The notes: a model not told the origin generated them from the sequence alone. DNA of 64,000 nt from Streptomyces regalis (GCF_001509475.1 NZ_LLZG01000376.1:1-64000), one strand, 5' to 3'. Shown: positions 16,409-25,203, counted from the first letter of the stretch. Numbers and translations are program-made.

Positions 16409-17146
16409 ATGAGCCCCGCCGATGGCGACCGTGACCCCCAGCGCATCCTGATCGTCGACGACGAGCCGGCGGTGCGCGAAGCACTCCAGCGCAGCCTCGC
16501 CTTCGAGGGGTACGACACCGAGGTCGCGGTCGACGGCGCCGACGCCCTGGAGAAGGCGACGGCCTACCGGCCCGACCTGGTGATCCTCGACATCCAGATG
16601 CCCCGCATGGACGGCCTCACCGCAGCCCGCCGCATCCGCGGCGCCGGCGACACGACACCGATCCTCATGCTGACGGCCCGCGACACGGTCGGCGACCGCG
16701 TGACGGGTCTGGACGCGGGTGCGGATGACTACCTGGTCAAGCCCTTCGAACTGGACGAACTCTTCGCCCGGGTCCGCGCGCTGCTGCGGCGCAGCTCGTA
16801 CGCGGCGGCGGCCGGTGCGGACGCCGGGGAGGAGGACGAGGCGCTGACCTTCGCCGACCTGCGCATGAATCTCGCCACGCGTGAGGTGACGCGGGGTGGG
16901 CGGCCGGTGGAGCTGACCCGTACGGAGTTCACGCTGCTGGAGATGTTCATGGCGCATCCGCGCCAGGTGCTGACGCGTGAGCAGATCCTGAAGGCCGTGT
17001 GGGGCTTCGACTTCGAGCCGTCGTCGAACTCGCTGGACGTGTACGTCATGTATCTGCGCCGCAAGACCGAGGCGGGAGGCGAGCCGCGGCTCGTGCACAC
17101 GGTTCGGGGTGTGGGGTATGTGCTGCGGCAGGGTGGGGCGGAGTGA
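16409..17146 (+). CDS. cssR: Secretion-stress response regulator CssR
   Basis: A 245-aa OmpR-type response regulator. The receiver domain has the acidic pocket DD near residues 17-18, phosphorylation site D61 (LDIQMP) and conserved K111 (VKPF); the winged-helix domain occupies about 145-240. Its gene overlaps the kinase gene by 4 nt (GTGA) and follows the HtrA gene. In S. lividans the orthologous CssR/CssS pair senses misfolded exported proteins and controls HtrA proteases; that assignment is by synteny. Confidence 0.88.
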   Translation: MSPADGDRDPQRILIVDDEPAVREALQRSLAFEGYDTEVAVDGADALEKATAYRPDLVILDIQMPRMDGLTAARRIRGAGDTTPILMLTARDTVGDRVTGLDAGADDYLVKPFELDELFARVRALLRRSSYAAAAGADAGEEDEALTFADLRMNLATREVTRGGRPVELTRTEFTLLEMFMAHPRQVLTREQILKAVWGFDFEPSSNSLDVYVMYLRRKTEAGGEPRLVHTVRGVGYVLRQGGAE

Positions 17147-18576
17147 ACAGGGTTCTACGCCGGTACCGGTCGCTGCCGATTCGGTCGCGGCTGGCGTTGC
17201 TGGTGGCGGCGGCGGTGGCGTTTGCGGTGGCTGCGGTTTCGGTGACGTGCTGGTTCATCGTGCAGGGGAAGTTGTACGACCAGCTGAACGGCGACCTGAA
17301 GGACATGGCGCGGAGGCCTGGCACGGTCGCCTCGCTCCTGCAGAGCTGCACACAAAGCCCCCAGGGGAACACTCAGGTGTTCCCGGGCCGGAACGACTAC
17401 GTCCAGGCGATCAAGGAGGAGGGCGACCCCTGCGTCGACCCGAACTCCCCGGGCACCATCAAGGTCAACGGCTCCGACGCGGACGTGATCAAGGGTGCGG
17501 AGGGCGACAAGGTCTTCTTTCGCAACGGCACCGACGAGGACGGCAACGCCGTACGCGTGCTGACCCGGTACCTGGGCGTGGACCAGAACGACTCGAAGGG
17601 GGTCGCCCTGCAGCTGGCGGTACCCCTCAAGGGCACCCAGTCCACGCTCAACGAGCTGGCCCTGATCCTCCTCCTCGTCTCCGGTGTCGGAGTGATCGGC
17701 GCCGGAGCCGCCGGCCTCGCAGTGGCCCGCGCAGGCCTCCGCCCCGTCGACAAACTCACCGAGGCCGTCGAACACGTCGCGCGCACCGAGGACTTGAGCA
17801 TCCGCATCCCGGTCGAGGAAGACTCCGAGGACGAGGTGGCCCGCCTCTCCCGCTCCTTCAACTCCATGACCTCCGCCCTGGCCAGCTCCCGCGAACTCCA
17901 GCAGCAACTGATCGCCGACGCCGGCCACGAACTCCGCACCCCCCTCACCTCCCTCCGCACCAACATCGAACTCCTCACCCGCAGCGAGGAGACGGGCCGC
18001 CCGATCCCCGAGGCGGACCGCAAGGCGCTGCTCGCCTCCGTCAAGGCGCAGATGACCGAACTGGCCGCCCTGATCGGCGACTTGCAGGAGCTGTCCCGCT
18101 CGGAGAGCCAGCGCGGCGAACGCGTCCAGGTGATCTCGCTCGAGGAAACGGTCGAGTCGGCCCTGCGCCGGGCACGGCTGCGTGGCCCGGAGCTGACGAT
18201 CACGGCCGACCTTCAGCCCTGGTACGTACGGGCGGAACCGGCGGCGCTGGAGCGCGCGGTGGTCAACGTCCTCGACAACGCGGTGAAGTTCAGCCCCGAG
18301 GGCAGCACGATCGAGGTCCAGCTCGCCGACGGCGTCCTCACCGTCCGCGACCACGGCCCCGGCATCCCCGCCGACGAACTCCCCCACGTCTTCGACCGCT
18401 TCTGGCGTTCGCCGAGTGCGCGGGCGTTGCCGGGGTCGGGGCTGGGCTTGTCGATCGTGGCGCGGACGGTTGAGCAGGCGGGCGGTCAGGTCATGCTGGC
18501 CGGCGCGGAGGGCGGGGGGACGGTGGCGACGGTGCGGTTGCCGGGGGCGGCTACTCCTCCGCCGGAGGCAGTGTAG
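17143..18576 (+). CDS. cssS: Secretion-stress sensor histidine kinase CssS
   Basis: A 477-aa sensor kinase. Two membrane helices (about 18-40 and 172-197) bracket an extracytoplasmic sensor region with two cysteines (C69, C97). A HAMP domain (about 198-250), HisKA with H262 ([10 protein letters not shown]) and HATPase_c with N (DNAVKFS) and G boxes follow. The GTG at 17143 overlaps the cssR stop codon and is preferred over upstream starts that would overlap cssR more. Its last 26 bp overlap the end of the convergent gene at 18551-18910. Confidence 0.88.
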   Translation: MNRVLRRYRSLPIRSRLALLVAAAVAFAVAAVSVTCWFIVQGKLYDQLNGDLKDMARRPGTVASLLQSCTQSPQGNTQVFPGRNDYVQAIKEEGDPCVDPNSPGTIKVNGSDADVIKGAEGDKVFFRNGTDEDGNAVRVLTRYLGVDQNDSKGVALQLAVPLKGTQSTLNELALILLLVSGVGVIGAGAAGLAVARAGLRPVDKLTEAVEHVARTEDLSIRIPVEEDSEDEVARLSRSFNSMTSALASSRELQQQLIADAGHELRTPLTSLRTNIELLTRSEETGRPIPEADRKALLASVKAQMTELAALIGDLQELSRSESQRGERVQVISLEETVESALRRARLRGPELTITADLQPWYVRAEPAALERAVVNVLDNAVKFSPEGSTIEVQLADGVLTVRDHGPGIPADELPHVFDRFWRSPSARALPGSGLGLSIVARTVEQAGGQVMLAGAEGGGTVATVRLPGAATPPPEAV

Positions 18577-18910
18577 ACAGGTCCGTTTCCTGCCAGAAGA
18601 TCTCTTCCACGACGATCTGGGGATCTTCGGTTCGACGTACGAAGCTGTACTTCAGCCAGCCGTTTCCGTTGTCGAAGAAGAGGGCACGTGCCCCTTTCGG
18701 CTCGCTGGACAGGATTGGCCTGACCTGCATGCCATCAGGGAGGTGGGCATCCGTCTCGATGCCACGGAAATAGGGATCCTTCGCCGTGACCAGTTCGGCG
18801 CGAGCGGCGTCGACCATCTCCCGCACCTGCTCAGGCAGCGCTTCGCGGGTGGCGAGAGCACTGAGCCGCCAGTCCATCTGCCAAGGCGGCCCCATAAACC
18901 CGTCATTCAC
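18551..18910 (-). CDS. RelE/ParE-like small protein, candidate toxin
   Basis: A 119-aa protein starting at a GTG that overlaps the upstream DUF6247 stop codon by 4 nt. It has a helix of the type ALATREALPEQVREMVDAAR, then short strands with basic and aromatic residues (ALFFDNGNGWLKYSFVRR) resembling the RelE/ParE order. No catalytic residue can be assigned with certainty. The tight coupling to a small acidic upstream protein suggests a toxin-antitoxin-like pair. This is inference; it is otherwise a hypothetical protein. Confidence 0.6.
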   Translation of the reverse strand: MNDGFMGPPWQMDWRLSALATREALPEQVREMVDAARAELVTAKDPYFRGIETDAHLPDGMQVRPILSSEPKGARALFFDNGNGWLKYSFVRRTEDPQIVVEEIFWQETDLSTLPPAEE

Positions 18911-19257
18911 TCGCCGGGCTCCAGTTCTCGCACCCGGTAGCGGATCTTCGACACCTCTTCAAGAAGAGCTTTGGCCTCCTCGATGTCGGTGCACTCGTAC
19001 GCGGCACGGTGCTCAAGATCGTGCACGTGAGCATCGAGCTTGCGATCGCGGGCGATGGCGTACTCGCCCCACCAGAAGGCCACGAACGCGGCCGCAGGGC
19101 CGACGTTGTATGCGTCGGCGATCGCCCATCGCCAGTGTTCGTCGAAGTCGCGAAGGAGCTTGGGGGTGTGCTGGGCGATGGCCTCGCGCAGCGCCTTTGG
19201 GGTGCGCTCGGGCATGGGAGGGACGATCGGATCGCGTTCCGCAGCATGAGCAGACAT
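18907..19257 (-). CDS. DUF6247 protein, candidate antitoxin partner
   Basis: A 116-aa mostly helical protein whose N-terminus (RDPIVPPMPERTPKALREAI) is typical of the Streptomyces DUF6247 family. The ATG at 19257 follows AAGGAGGA. It overlaps the next gene by 4 nt. DUF6247 genes commonly precede a small RelE-like gene, and the family's role has not, to my knowledge, been shown. About 210 bp upstream to the DUF397 gene hold no convincing gene. Confidence 0.75.
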   Translation of the reverse strand: MSAHAAERDPIVPPMPERTPKALREAIAQHTPKLLRDFDEHWRWAIADAYNVGPAAAFVAFWWGEYAIARDRKLDAHVHDLEHRAAYECTDIEEAKALLEEVSKIRYRVRELEPGE

Positions 19258-19467
19258 GATCGGTGTCCTCCTTCGACGCGCCGTGTCTACGACCATAACC
19301 GCGCTCACCGGCCCCGCGCGGATTGTTCGTGCACCGGCTCCGACGGAGACAGCGGGCTGGTCAGCGCATCCAGCCCTTGATCGAGCTCTTCGCCGGTGAT
19401 CGTGTTCTCTGCCATGAGGTCACAGTGGCCGGACCGAACCCATGTCCGTCCCGGTTTCCCGCCCGCT

Positions 19468-19683
19468 TCACCCGACGGTGTGCATGCCCGCCTGCGCCTT
19501 GACGCCGTCGGTGAAGGCGGACCAGGACGACGCCGAGAAGATCAGGGGGCGGGTCGTCGGGGTTTTGCTGTCGCGGACGGGGACGACGCCGGGGTGGCCG
19601 TCGGCGACCTCGACGCAGTCGTTGTCTCCCCCTCCGCTGTACGACGACTTGCGCCACACGGCGGTGGTGAGGTCAGGGGTCAC
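19468..19683 (-). CDS. DUF397 (BldB-like) small protein
   Basis: A 71-aa DUF397 protein with the family pattern W-R-K-S-S-Y-S, C-V-E-V-A, V-R-D-S-K and W-x-x-F. The GTG start overlaps the stop of the upstream DUF397 gene by 4 nt. It is nearly identical in its N-terminal 40 residues to that neighbour, so the pair arose by tandem duplication. DUF397 proteins act with adjacent WhiJ-type XRE regulators in development or antibiotic control in Streptomyces. Confidence 0.9.
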   Translation of the reverse strand: MTPDLTTAVWRKSSYSGGGDNDCVEVADGHPGVVPVRDSKTPTTRPLIFSASSWSAFTDGVKAQAGMHTVG

Positions 19684-19883
19684 GCGGTCTCCTTCACGCC
19701 GTGCACGAACGCGGACCACGACGACGCCCCGAAGAGCAGCACGCGGCCTGCGGGGACCTTGCTGTCGCGGACGGGGACGATGCCGGGGTGGCCGTCGGCG
19801 ACCTCGACGCAGTTCGATGCTCCCCCGTCGCTGTAGGACGACTTGCGCCACACGGCGGTGGTCAGGTCGGGGGTTCGGTTCAT
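19680..19883 (-). CDS. DUF397 (BldB-like) small protein
   Basis: A 67-aa DUF397 protein, ATG overlapping the XRE regulator's stop codon by 4 nt (ATGA), and itself overlapped by the next DUF397 gene. It has the WRKSSYS, NCVEVAD, VPVRDSK and SAF motifs. It is probably a partner or modulator of the XRE protein encoded just upstream. The exact biochemical activity of the family is not known. Confidence 0.9.
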   Translation of the reverse strand: MNRTPDLTTAVWRKSSYSDGGASNCVEVADGHPGIVPVRDSKVPAGRVLLFGASSWSAFVHGVKETA

Positions 19884-20713
19884 GATCTGCACTCCTCCAG
19901 AAGGCGCTTGATGAACGCCGTCGACTCCACCGGAGTCAAAGCCGCGTCCCTGACCAGATCGTAGGACAAGCGAAAGGGCAGAACCCTGTCCGGATCCTCG
20001 AACAGCTCCCCGAAGCCGTTGCCCTCCACATAGGCAACGGGATCTCCGGCTCGCTGCCACAACAGGATGAGGTCGCTGCTCATGAGGTCGTGCACTCCGG
20101 CGGTGAACGGCAGCACCTGTAGTGCGACCGAGGGCAGCTCCGCGGCCTCCAACAGGTGGGACAACTGGTCCGTCCACACCTTCGCGTCGGGAACCGGGCG
20201 CCGTAACGCCCCCTCGTCCAGGATCACGCGGACACTCGGCGCCGGATCGCGGTACAGCAACTCCTGCCGTCCCATGCGCAACGCCACCTGCTCTTCGACT
20301 TCTTCACCGTTGCCAGCCGTTGTCTGAGCTCCAGACAACCCTGACAACACCGTTCGTGCATAGTCCTCGGTCTGCAACAGGCCCGGCACGCGCAGCTGGA
20401 ACATCCACATGAGCCGTGCCGTCGCCTCCAGTTCCATGAACCGCTTGTACTTGTCCTTGACGACCTCCTTGCGCGCATCCCGCCACAGGCGAACCAGCAG
20501 GTCACCCGAGCTGTGATAGCTGTCCAGGTCCTCCATGACCGTCACCTTGGACAGCCGCGCACCCGACTCCAGCCGACTCAGGTAGCTCTTGTCGTACCCG
20601 GTGTCCTCGGCCAGCTGCCCCAGTGACTTACCCGCCTTCTCCCGGAGAAGTTTCAGCGTCCGCCCCAGCACAGCCCGCCCCGACTCCCGCTCCCCGTCAA
20701 CGACTTCGCCCAC
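19880..20713 (-). CDS. WhiJ-type XRE regulator with DUF5753 domain
   Basis: A 277-aa regulator. An N-terminal helix-turn-helix (about 15-70: LGQLAEDTGYDKSYLSRLESG) is followed by a DUF5753 effector-like domain with the typical FQLRVPGLLQTEDYAR segment. The GTG at 20713 is preceded by GGGAGGGG. It heads a three-gene operon with two DUF397 genes, each joined by a 4-nt overlap. This is the common Streptomyces WhiJ/AbaA-like arrangement. Divergent from the gene at 20898, with about 185 bp between for shared promoters. Confidence 0.9.
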   Translation of the reverse strand: MGEVVDGERESGRAVLGRTLKLLREKAGKSLGQLAEDTGYDKSYLSRLESGARLSKVTVMEDLDSYHSSGDLLVRLWRDARKEVVKDKYKRFMELEATARLMWMFQLRVPGLLQTEDYARTVLSGLSGAQTTAGNGEEVEEQVALRMGRQELLYRDPAPSVRVILDEGALRRPVPDAKVWTDQLSHLLEAAELPSVALQVLPFTAGVHDLMSSDLILLWQRAGDPVAYVEGNGFGELFEDPDRVLPFRLSYDLVRDAALTPVESTAFIKRLLEECRS

Positions 20714-20897
20714 GTCACCCCTCCCCGTTGCCTGGCGCCCCAGACAACACCGAACCTCTTCCGCAGCGTACGCCGCACCTGTGACGATCAGGGCACGAAC
20801 GGTAATCACCGCTCGTCAGACCCCTGCCATGCCAAAACCCCCGCGACCGATGCAGCTCGGCCCGGGGGCATGGCCGACGCTTACAAGGAGCGCCGAC

Positions 20898-21161
20898 ATG
20901 CGCGAACGTACCGCCCAACTCATCGAATCGCTACTGATCGCACTCGTACGAGTACTGCTCCCGACCCGGGGACGCCACCGAGCCGCCCCGCCCCAACCTC
21001 CGCTCACCACAAGGCCGTTGCCCACCGCGCCCCGCCACCCCGTCCACGTATGCCGGTGCGAGCGCGAACGGATCCTGCAACGCCGCCGCGCCCACTGGAT
21101 CGCCACCTACGGCATCGACGCCGAGCTGCGCCGCAGGGCCGGACAGGAGGTCTCCGCATGA
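20898..21161 (+). CDS. Small Arg-rich hypothetical protein
   Basis: An 87-aa protein with an amphipathic or membrane-associated N-terminal helix (about 4-23, LIESLLIALVRVLLP), a proline-rich middle and a basic C-terminal helix with two cysteines or histidines (VHVCRCERER). ATG after AAGGAG. The gene overlaps the next by 4 nt. Similar small genes often lie divergent from XRE/DUF397 sets in Streptomyces. Function unknown. Confidence 0.65.
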   Translation: MRERTAQLIESLLIALVRVLLPTRGRHRAAPPQPPLTTRPLPTAPRHPVHVCRCERERILQRRRAHWIATYGIDAELRRRAGQEVSA

Positions 21162-21439
21162 GTGCCCCCGACGAACTCCGCCTCCTCCCCTGGACCGCCC
21201 CCGACGGCAAACCCTGCTACCTCAGCACCGACAGCGACCGCAGCAGGCTCTCTCTGCTCGCCGACGACATCGAGGCGGCCCAGCTCGACTCGGGCGAGCA
21301 GGTGCTCCACGGAGCCAGAGCCGTTCTGGCAGACGCCAAGGCCGGTGAACGCGCCGTGCGCTTCGCGCTCACCAGGACCGTCGAGTCGCTGACGGACGTC
21401 CTCCGCATCGCGGCCAGTCGAGGCCAACGGCTTCCGTAA
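21158..21439 (+). CDS. Small hypothetical protein
   Basis: A 93-aa protein, translationally coupled to the gene before it (ATGA overlap). It starts with a short strand-rich part (LRLLPWTAPDGKPCYLSTD) and ends with helices rich in Ala, Arg and Leu. No recognised domain. It forms a two-gene unit with the Arg-rich protein, just upstream of the broken kinase gene. Confidence 0.65.
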   Translation: MSAPDELRLLPWTAPDGKPCYLSTDSDRSRLSLLADDIEAAQLDSGEQVLHGARAVLADAKAGERAVRFALTRTVESLTDVLRIAASRGQRLP

Positions 21440-21448
21440 AGTGCCCGA

Positions 21449-22039
21449 ATGACCGCCGTACCGGAGGCATTCGCGCGCGGCACCGTCGAACGCGAGGGAG
21501 AGTCCGGAGCGGGCTGGATCGCCGAACTGCCCGCCATCGTCGGCGAGTTGCTGGCCCGCTGGGGCTGCGTTCCGGACGGGGACGTGAGGCACGGCGGTGT
21601 CGGAATCATCGTCCCGGTACGGCACGAGGACCATGCCGCCGCCGTACTGAAGGTGTCGTTCCCCCACCCCGGCAACGTCCATGAGCCGGACGCGTTCGCG
21701 GTGTGGGGCGGGCGCGGGGCCGTGCTGCTGCACAAGCGCGACGACGAGCGGTTCGCGATGCTGCTCGAACGGGCATACGCGTCGACCCTGGCCGAGGTCG
21801 AGGACAACGACGAGGTCGTGGCGGTCGCCGGTCGGCTCAATCACCGGCTGGCCATCCCCGCACCGCCCACACCGCCCGGACTACCCCCACTGCCCCGGCT
21901 GCGCGAGCGGGCCGGCGTCTGGGAGGAGGAGTTGCGCAGAGACGCCGGGGAGCTGGAGCACCCGCTGCCGCGCCGGGTGCTGGACGCGGCTCTGGCAACC
22001 GTGCGTGAGCTGGGCGGCGATCGGCACAACCACACAGTC
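21449..22039 (+). pseudogene. 5' part of a split aminoglycoside/hydroxyurea-type phosphotransferase
   Basis: The first 197 codons of an APH(6)/hydroxyurea-phosphotransferase-like kinase: an N-lobe with VLKVSFPH as the likely ATP lysine strand and a helical linker ending VRELGGDRHNHTV. The similarity stops sharply at a GTC codon (22037-22039). The missing catalytic part resumes in frame at 23751 with VIHGDLHARN. Joined, the two would give about 315 residues, normal for the family. The frame itself continues past the break into antisense sequence, so any product from it would be inactive. Confidence 0.85.
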
Positions 22040-22096
22040 CGGGCAGCGCGGAGAAGCACCCGATGGCCTGCGCCGGGCGACAGGCCGCCAGCTGTT

Positions 22097-22708
22097 CTAC
22101 CAGTTGGTCAAGTCGGCGAGGAGGTCACAATGGGGATCGTCGGGGGCTGGCTGCTGGTACTGCTCTTCGTGGATGAGCGTGGGCAGGGAGGCGATCAGCG
22201 CGGTGGACGTACCAGTCAGACGGATGTCCGCGCCGATGATGCCGGGCTGGTCGGGTCGCTGCACGTAAAGGCGCATCAGATTGTGGCCCAGCATCAGGAA
22301 GCCGATCAGAAAGGGGTACTCGTTGTCGCCTGGGTCGGACAGGGCCCGCAGGACGGTGAGCGCCTGGCCCTGTTCGGGCTCCGGGGCAGGGGTGATCTGC
22401 TCCGGGTGGAGACGGATGAGGGTCATTCCCATGGCTTCGCTGATGTCACTACTGCCGTAGAGCTGGGTTCCGGCCAGGACAGTGCGCAGGATGCCGGGGA
22501 TGTAGTACGGGGCGACGGTGTCGTGGGGGATCTCGTAGAGGAAGGTGGCGCCTTCCTCGTCGTCTCCGGCGTGGATGGCGATCCGCACGGCGCCGGGAGT
22601 GGGCAGGACTCCGCGCAGGCGGCAGCCTTCGACGATGGGCGCGTTGAGGTAGTACAGCAGCAGGCGGCTGACGGCCGCCTGCTGCTGTCGGTCTTCGGGG
22701 TCCGTCAC
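22097..22708 (-). CDS. Hypothetical protein, candidate immunity partner
   Basis: A 203-aa acidic, soluble protein without signal peptide or recognised domain. It starts at a GTG overlapping the stop of the secreted toxin-like gene by 4 nt; an ATG 12 nt upstream is the alternative. Tight coupling to a small exported protein suggests it could protect the producer or help its export. It lies within the segment that splits the kinase gene, with lower GC than the surroundings. Confidence 0.6.
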   Translation of the reverse strand: MTDPEDRQQQAAVSRLLLYYLNAPIVEGCRLRGVLPTPGAVRIAIHAGDDEEGATFLYEIPHDTVAPYYIPGILRTVLAGTQLYGSSDISEAMGMTLIRLHPEQITPAPEPEQGQALTVLRALSDPGDNEYPFLIGFLMLGHNLMRLYVQRPDQPGIIGADIRLTGTSTALIASLPTLIHEEQYQQPAPDDPHCDLLADLTNW

Positions 22709-23178
22709 TGGTTCATCCATGCGGGGCACTTGTTGTTCGGCTGGTTACGGCAGAAGGCGTTGATGACGCCGATCTTCTGCCCCCGGCCGGCGTCGTACTT
22801 CCCGTCCTTGGTCTTTCGCGTGTACTGGACGATCACGACGAAGTTGACCTGCACAGGCCTGCCGCCGGTCCTGATGGCGACGCCGTCGTACTCAAGGCGC
22901 CCGTGACCGTCGTCACGATCGACTTTATCCTTGAGAGCGGCGTTAAGGATGGAACACTTCTTGATGTTGTGGCGGTGAGTGAAGTGGTTCCAGCCGAAAT
23001 CAGAGTTGCCGAACCTGGTGACGATCTTGCGCCCGTCGTCATCGGTCGACGTGCATTTGACTCTCCTGTCCCAGGGGTTCGGCTGGGCCGGGTGCAGGGC
23101 CTGCGCGGGAGCCGCCGTACCGGACAGAAGTACCGCGGCGGACAGGACAGTTGTCGCTAATGCAATGATCTTCCTCAT
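22705..23178 (-). CDS. Secreted small basic protein, toxin-like
   Basis: A 157-aa exported protein. Residues 1-27 form a clear Sec signal (MRKIIALATTVLSAAVLLSG, cleavage near APAQA). The mature part of about 130 residues is basic, with four cysteines and a motif FGWNHFTHRHNIKK followed later by IGVINAFCRN. Histidines in a G-x-x-H-x3-R-H setting and a V-I-x-A-F strand recall the small nuclease domains of polymorphic toxins, but this is only a resemblance. Coupled to the downstream gene by a GTGA overlap. No ribosome site is evident at the ATG. Confidence 0.65.
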   Translation of the reverse strand: MRKIIALATTVLSAAVLLSGTAAPAQALHPAQPNPWDRRVKCTSTDDDGRKIVTRFGNSDFGWNHFTHRHNIKKCSILNAALKDKVDRDDGHGRLEYDGVAIRTGGRPVQVNFVVIVQYTRKTKDGKYDAGRGQKIGVINAFCRNQPNNKCPAWMNQ

Positions 23179-23352
23179 GGCGCGATCATGACATATCCGT
23201 CAGTGGACGCGCACCACACTTTTGGGACATGCCCGCCGCCGCACCAGACCCCCAGCCGAGGCATCGGACACTCGCCGCCCGGCGTGTCACGGATGGTGAG
23301 GCCGTCGTGCAGCGTCTTCGTGTTGGCACGCGCCTGGGACACCCTCATACTC

Positions 23353-23752
23353 GGAACACCGCCGCGGACACGGTGCCCTCTACGGCGGCCTCAATCAGGG
23401 ACGGATCGACGTTGCCCGGTTGCGTCGCGCACTGGCCTCTCTGTCGTTGCCAAGGGCGGCGGACGGGTCGGATCGTGCTGGCCGCGGACGTCTCTCCGTG
23501 GCTGAGGCCGGACGCCCATACGTGCCCTGACCAGGCCTTCTGCCACCCCTTCGGTCGGGTGAGGGCAAGCACCAGATGGTGCTGCCCGGCTGGCCGTACT
23601 CGATCGTGGCCGCGCTGGAGACCGGCCGTACAACGTGGACGGCGGTGCTGGACGCGGTCCGCCTGGAGCCCGGCGCGAACGTCGCCGCAGTGACCACCGT
23701 CCAGATCCGCGAGGTCGTCGAGCAGCTCGTCGCCGCCGGGCAGTGGAAGCGT
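23353..23752 (+). mobile_element. Degraded DDE transposase remnant
   Basis: Three reading frames together spell the N-terminal half of a transposase common in Streptomyces. One frame gives EHRRGHGALYGGLNQGRIDV and RRALASLSLPRAADG, the next gives RIVLAADVSPWLRPDAHTCP, and the third gives MVLPGWPYSIVAALETGRT and REVVEQLVAAGQWK. At least two frameshifts separate them. I recognise the family (annotated by NCBI as NF041680-like) from memory. The remnant ends exactly where the kinase sequence resumes; no C-terminal half or inverted repeats are present. Confidence 0.8.
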
Positions 23753-24107
23753 CATCCACGGCGATCTGCACGCCCGGAACATCCTGCGCGGCGACCGCGA
23801 GCCCTGGCTCGCTGTCGACCCCAAGGGGCTGGTGGGCGATCCCGCCTACGACGGCGGCACACTGCTGAAGTCCCGTGCCCTGCATCTCCTCGCGGCGGAC
23901 GACCTGGACAAGGCCGTTCACCGGGTCCTGGACATCTTTGCCGAGTTCGCCGTACTTGATCGCGAACGCGTACGGCGCTGGGCACAGTTCCATGCTCTGC
24001 AGGCCGCGTTCCACGGCCGCCGCCACGGTTTCCGTATCTCCCGCGAAGGAGCACGGCGGGACCGGCTCGTCGAATTCGCCGACAGGTCGGCGGAGTTGCT
24101 CACCTAA
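23751..24107 (+). pseudogene. 3' part of the split phosphotransferase
   Basis: Encodes the catalytic C-lobe: VIHGDLHARNILRG (catalytic loop), VDPKGLVGDPAYDGG (metal-binding D-P-K-G) and a helical end, TAA at 24105. It has no start or ribosome site of its own and is read from the transposase remnant. It is the missing part of the gene beginning at 21449; the shared GTC at both junctions lets the two be joined as NHT-V-IHGD. Confidence 0.88.
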
Positions 24108-24230
24108 GCTCATCCGGGCAGAGGCGGCCAAAGCGCGACAGACAGGCCCCGCCGAGCTGTCGATGTCCTGTCATCCTCACCTGATTCTGACCCTACCCGT
24201 GAGTTCTCTGGAATCTTCCTGGCTGTCAGA

Positions 24231-24259
24231 CAGGGGCCGACCGGACCCGTCGGCCCCTG
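24231..24259. terminator. Strong hairpin upstream of the secreted protein gene
   Basis: CAGGGGCCGA and TCGGCCCCTG form a perfect 10-bp stem with a 9-nt loop, 30 bp before the ATG at 24290. It could terminate transcription from the kinase remnant or act as a 5' leader structure. Confidence 0.5.
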
Positions 24260-24289
24260 TGCACAGCACACAGGAGTGAGCCAACCCCC

Positions 24290-25162
24290 ATGCGACTCAT
24301 TCGCAAATCGGCAACATCGAAACTCAAGAAGAGCGCCCTGAGCATCGCCTCCGCCGCCCTCGCCATATCCGGCGTGCTGGCGGGGGCCGGTTCCGCCCAG
24401 GCGGCGGGCAACGGGCCCGGCGGCGCGACGAACATCCGGGGTACGGACCCCGGCAACACCGACCTGATGATCGAGCGGCTCTGCAACCAGGAGGGGAGCC
24501 TGACCGGCGTCTACGGCGCCTACAACGTCGACACCGGCGAGTTCAAGACGCAGGACGAGTACCTGCGGGACGTCTTCGGGCTGTGGGTGCCCGCCGGGCC
24601 GTGGGAGCTGTTCCGCGGCTGGTGCGGTTACGCCGAGGCGTCCACCTGGTCCACCAAGGGCGCGACGGTCCGTACCTCGCCGTGGATCGGCAACCGCGGT
24701 TCGAAGGACGACAAGGAGACCTTCGTCAGCAGCTACAGCACCAAGACATTCGCCAAGAAGAGCGTCGGCGGCACCATCGGTCTCTCCCTCGCCAAGAGCA
24801 TCTTCTCGGGCAGCGTGGGCGGCAGCGCCGGCTACGAGTGGGGCTGGGAGAAGGAGTCCAAGTTCGAGCGCCGCAGCGAGAAGACCATCCCGCCGTGCAC
24901 CCAGGTCGCCGTGACCTGGACGCCGTACCAGCGCGTGGTGCGCGTGAACCCGGTCTTCTACGTCGAGGACTACCAGTGGAACAAGGGTGACGGCGAGGTC
25001 ACCACGCACACCTGGCGTGGCCGGGACGCAAGCTGGAAGACGATCTACTCCTACGGCTACTACATCGACGGCGTCTCCGACAAGCTCCTGCCCAACGGAC
25101 AGCCCGACGGCCGCGAGGACAAGGTGGAGGAGAAGCTGAACCCGGGCACCTGCTCCAAGTAG
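24290..25162 (+). CDS. Secreted protein, possible aerolysin-like pore former
   Basis: A 290-aa exported protein: signal peptide about 1-39 (cleaved near SAQA), then a Cys/Trp-containing N-terminal domain (about 40-130) and a C-terminal beta-rich region. The segment about 145-190 is Ser/Thr/Gly/Lys-rich with alternating polarity (SYSTKTFAKKSVGGTIGLSL), as in the membrane-inserting hairpin of aerolysin/ETX-type toxins. It is followed by a strand TIPPCTQVAVTW like the post-hairpin strand of that fold. This is pattern resemblance only. ATG 13 nt after AGGAG; single gene. Confidence 0.65.
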   Translation: MRLIRKSATSKLKKSALSIASAALAISGVLAGAGSAQAAGNGPGGATNIRGTDPGNTDLMIERLCNQEGSLTGVYGAYNVDTGEFKTQDEYLRDVFGLWVPAGPWELFRGWCGYAEASTWSTKGATVRTSPWIGNRGSKDDKETFVSSYSTKTFAKKSVGGTIGLSLAKSIFSGSVGGSAGYEWGWEKESKFERRSEKTIPPCTQVAVTWTPYQRVVRVNPVFYVEDYQWNKGDGEVTTHTWRGRDASWKTIYSYGYYIDGVSDKLLPNGQPDGREDKVEEKLNPGTCSK

Positions 25163-25203
25163 GCGGGCTCCAGGCGCCACTTGGCGCACTTTCTCGCCGA
25201 AGG

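Noticed and set aside
19305..19414. A 36-codon minus-strand frame beginning MAENTITGEEL
   Set aside because: No ribosome site, and no known family or partner; too little evidence to call a gene.
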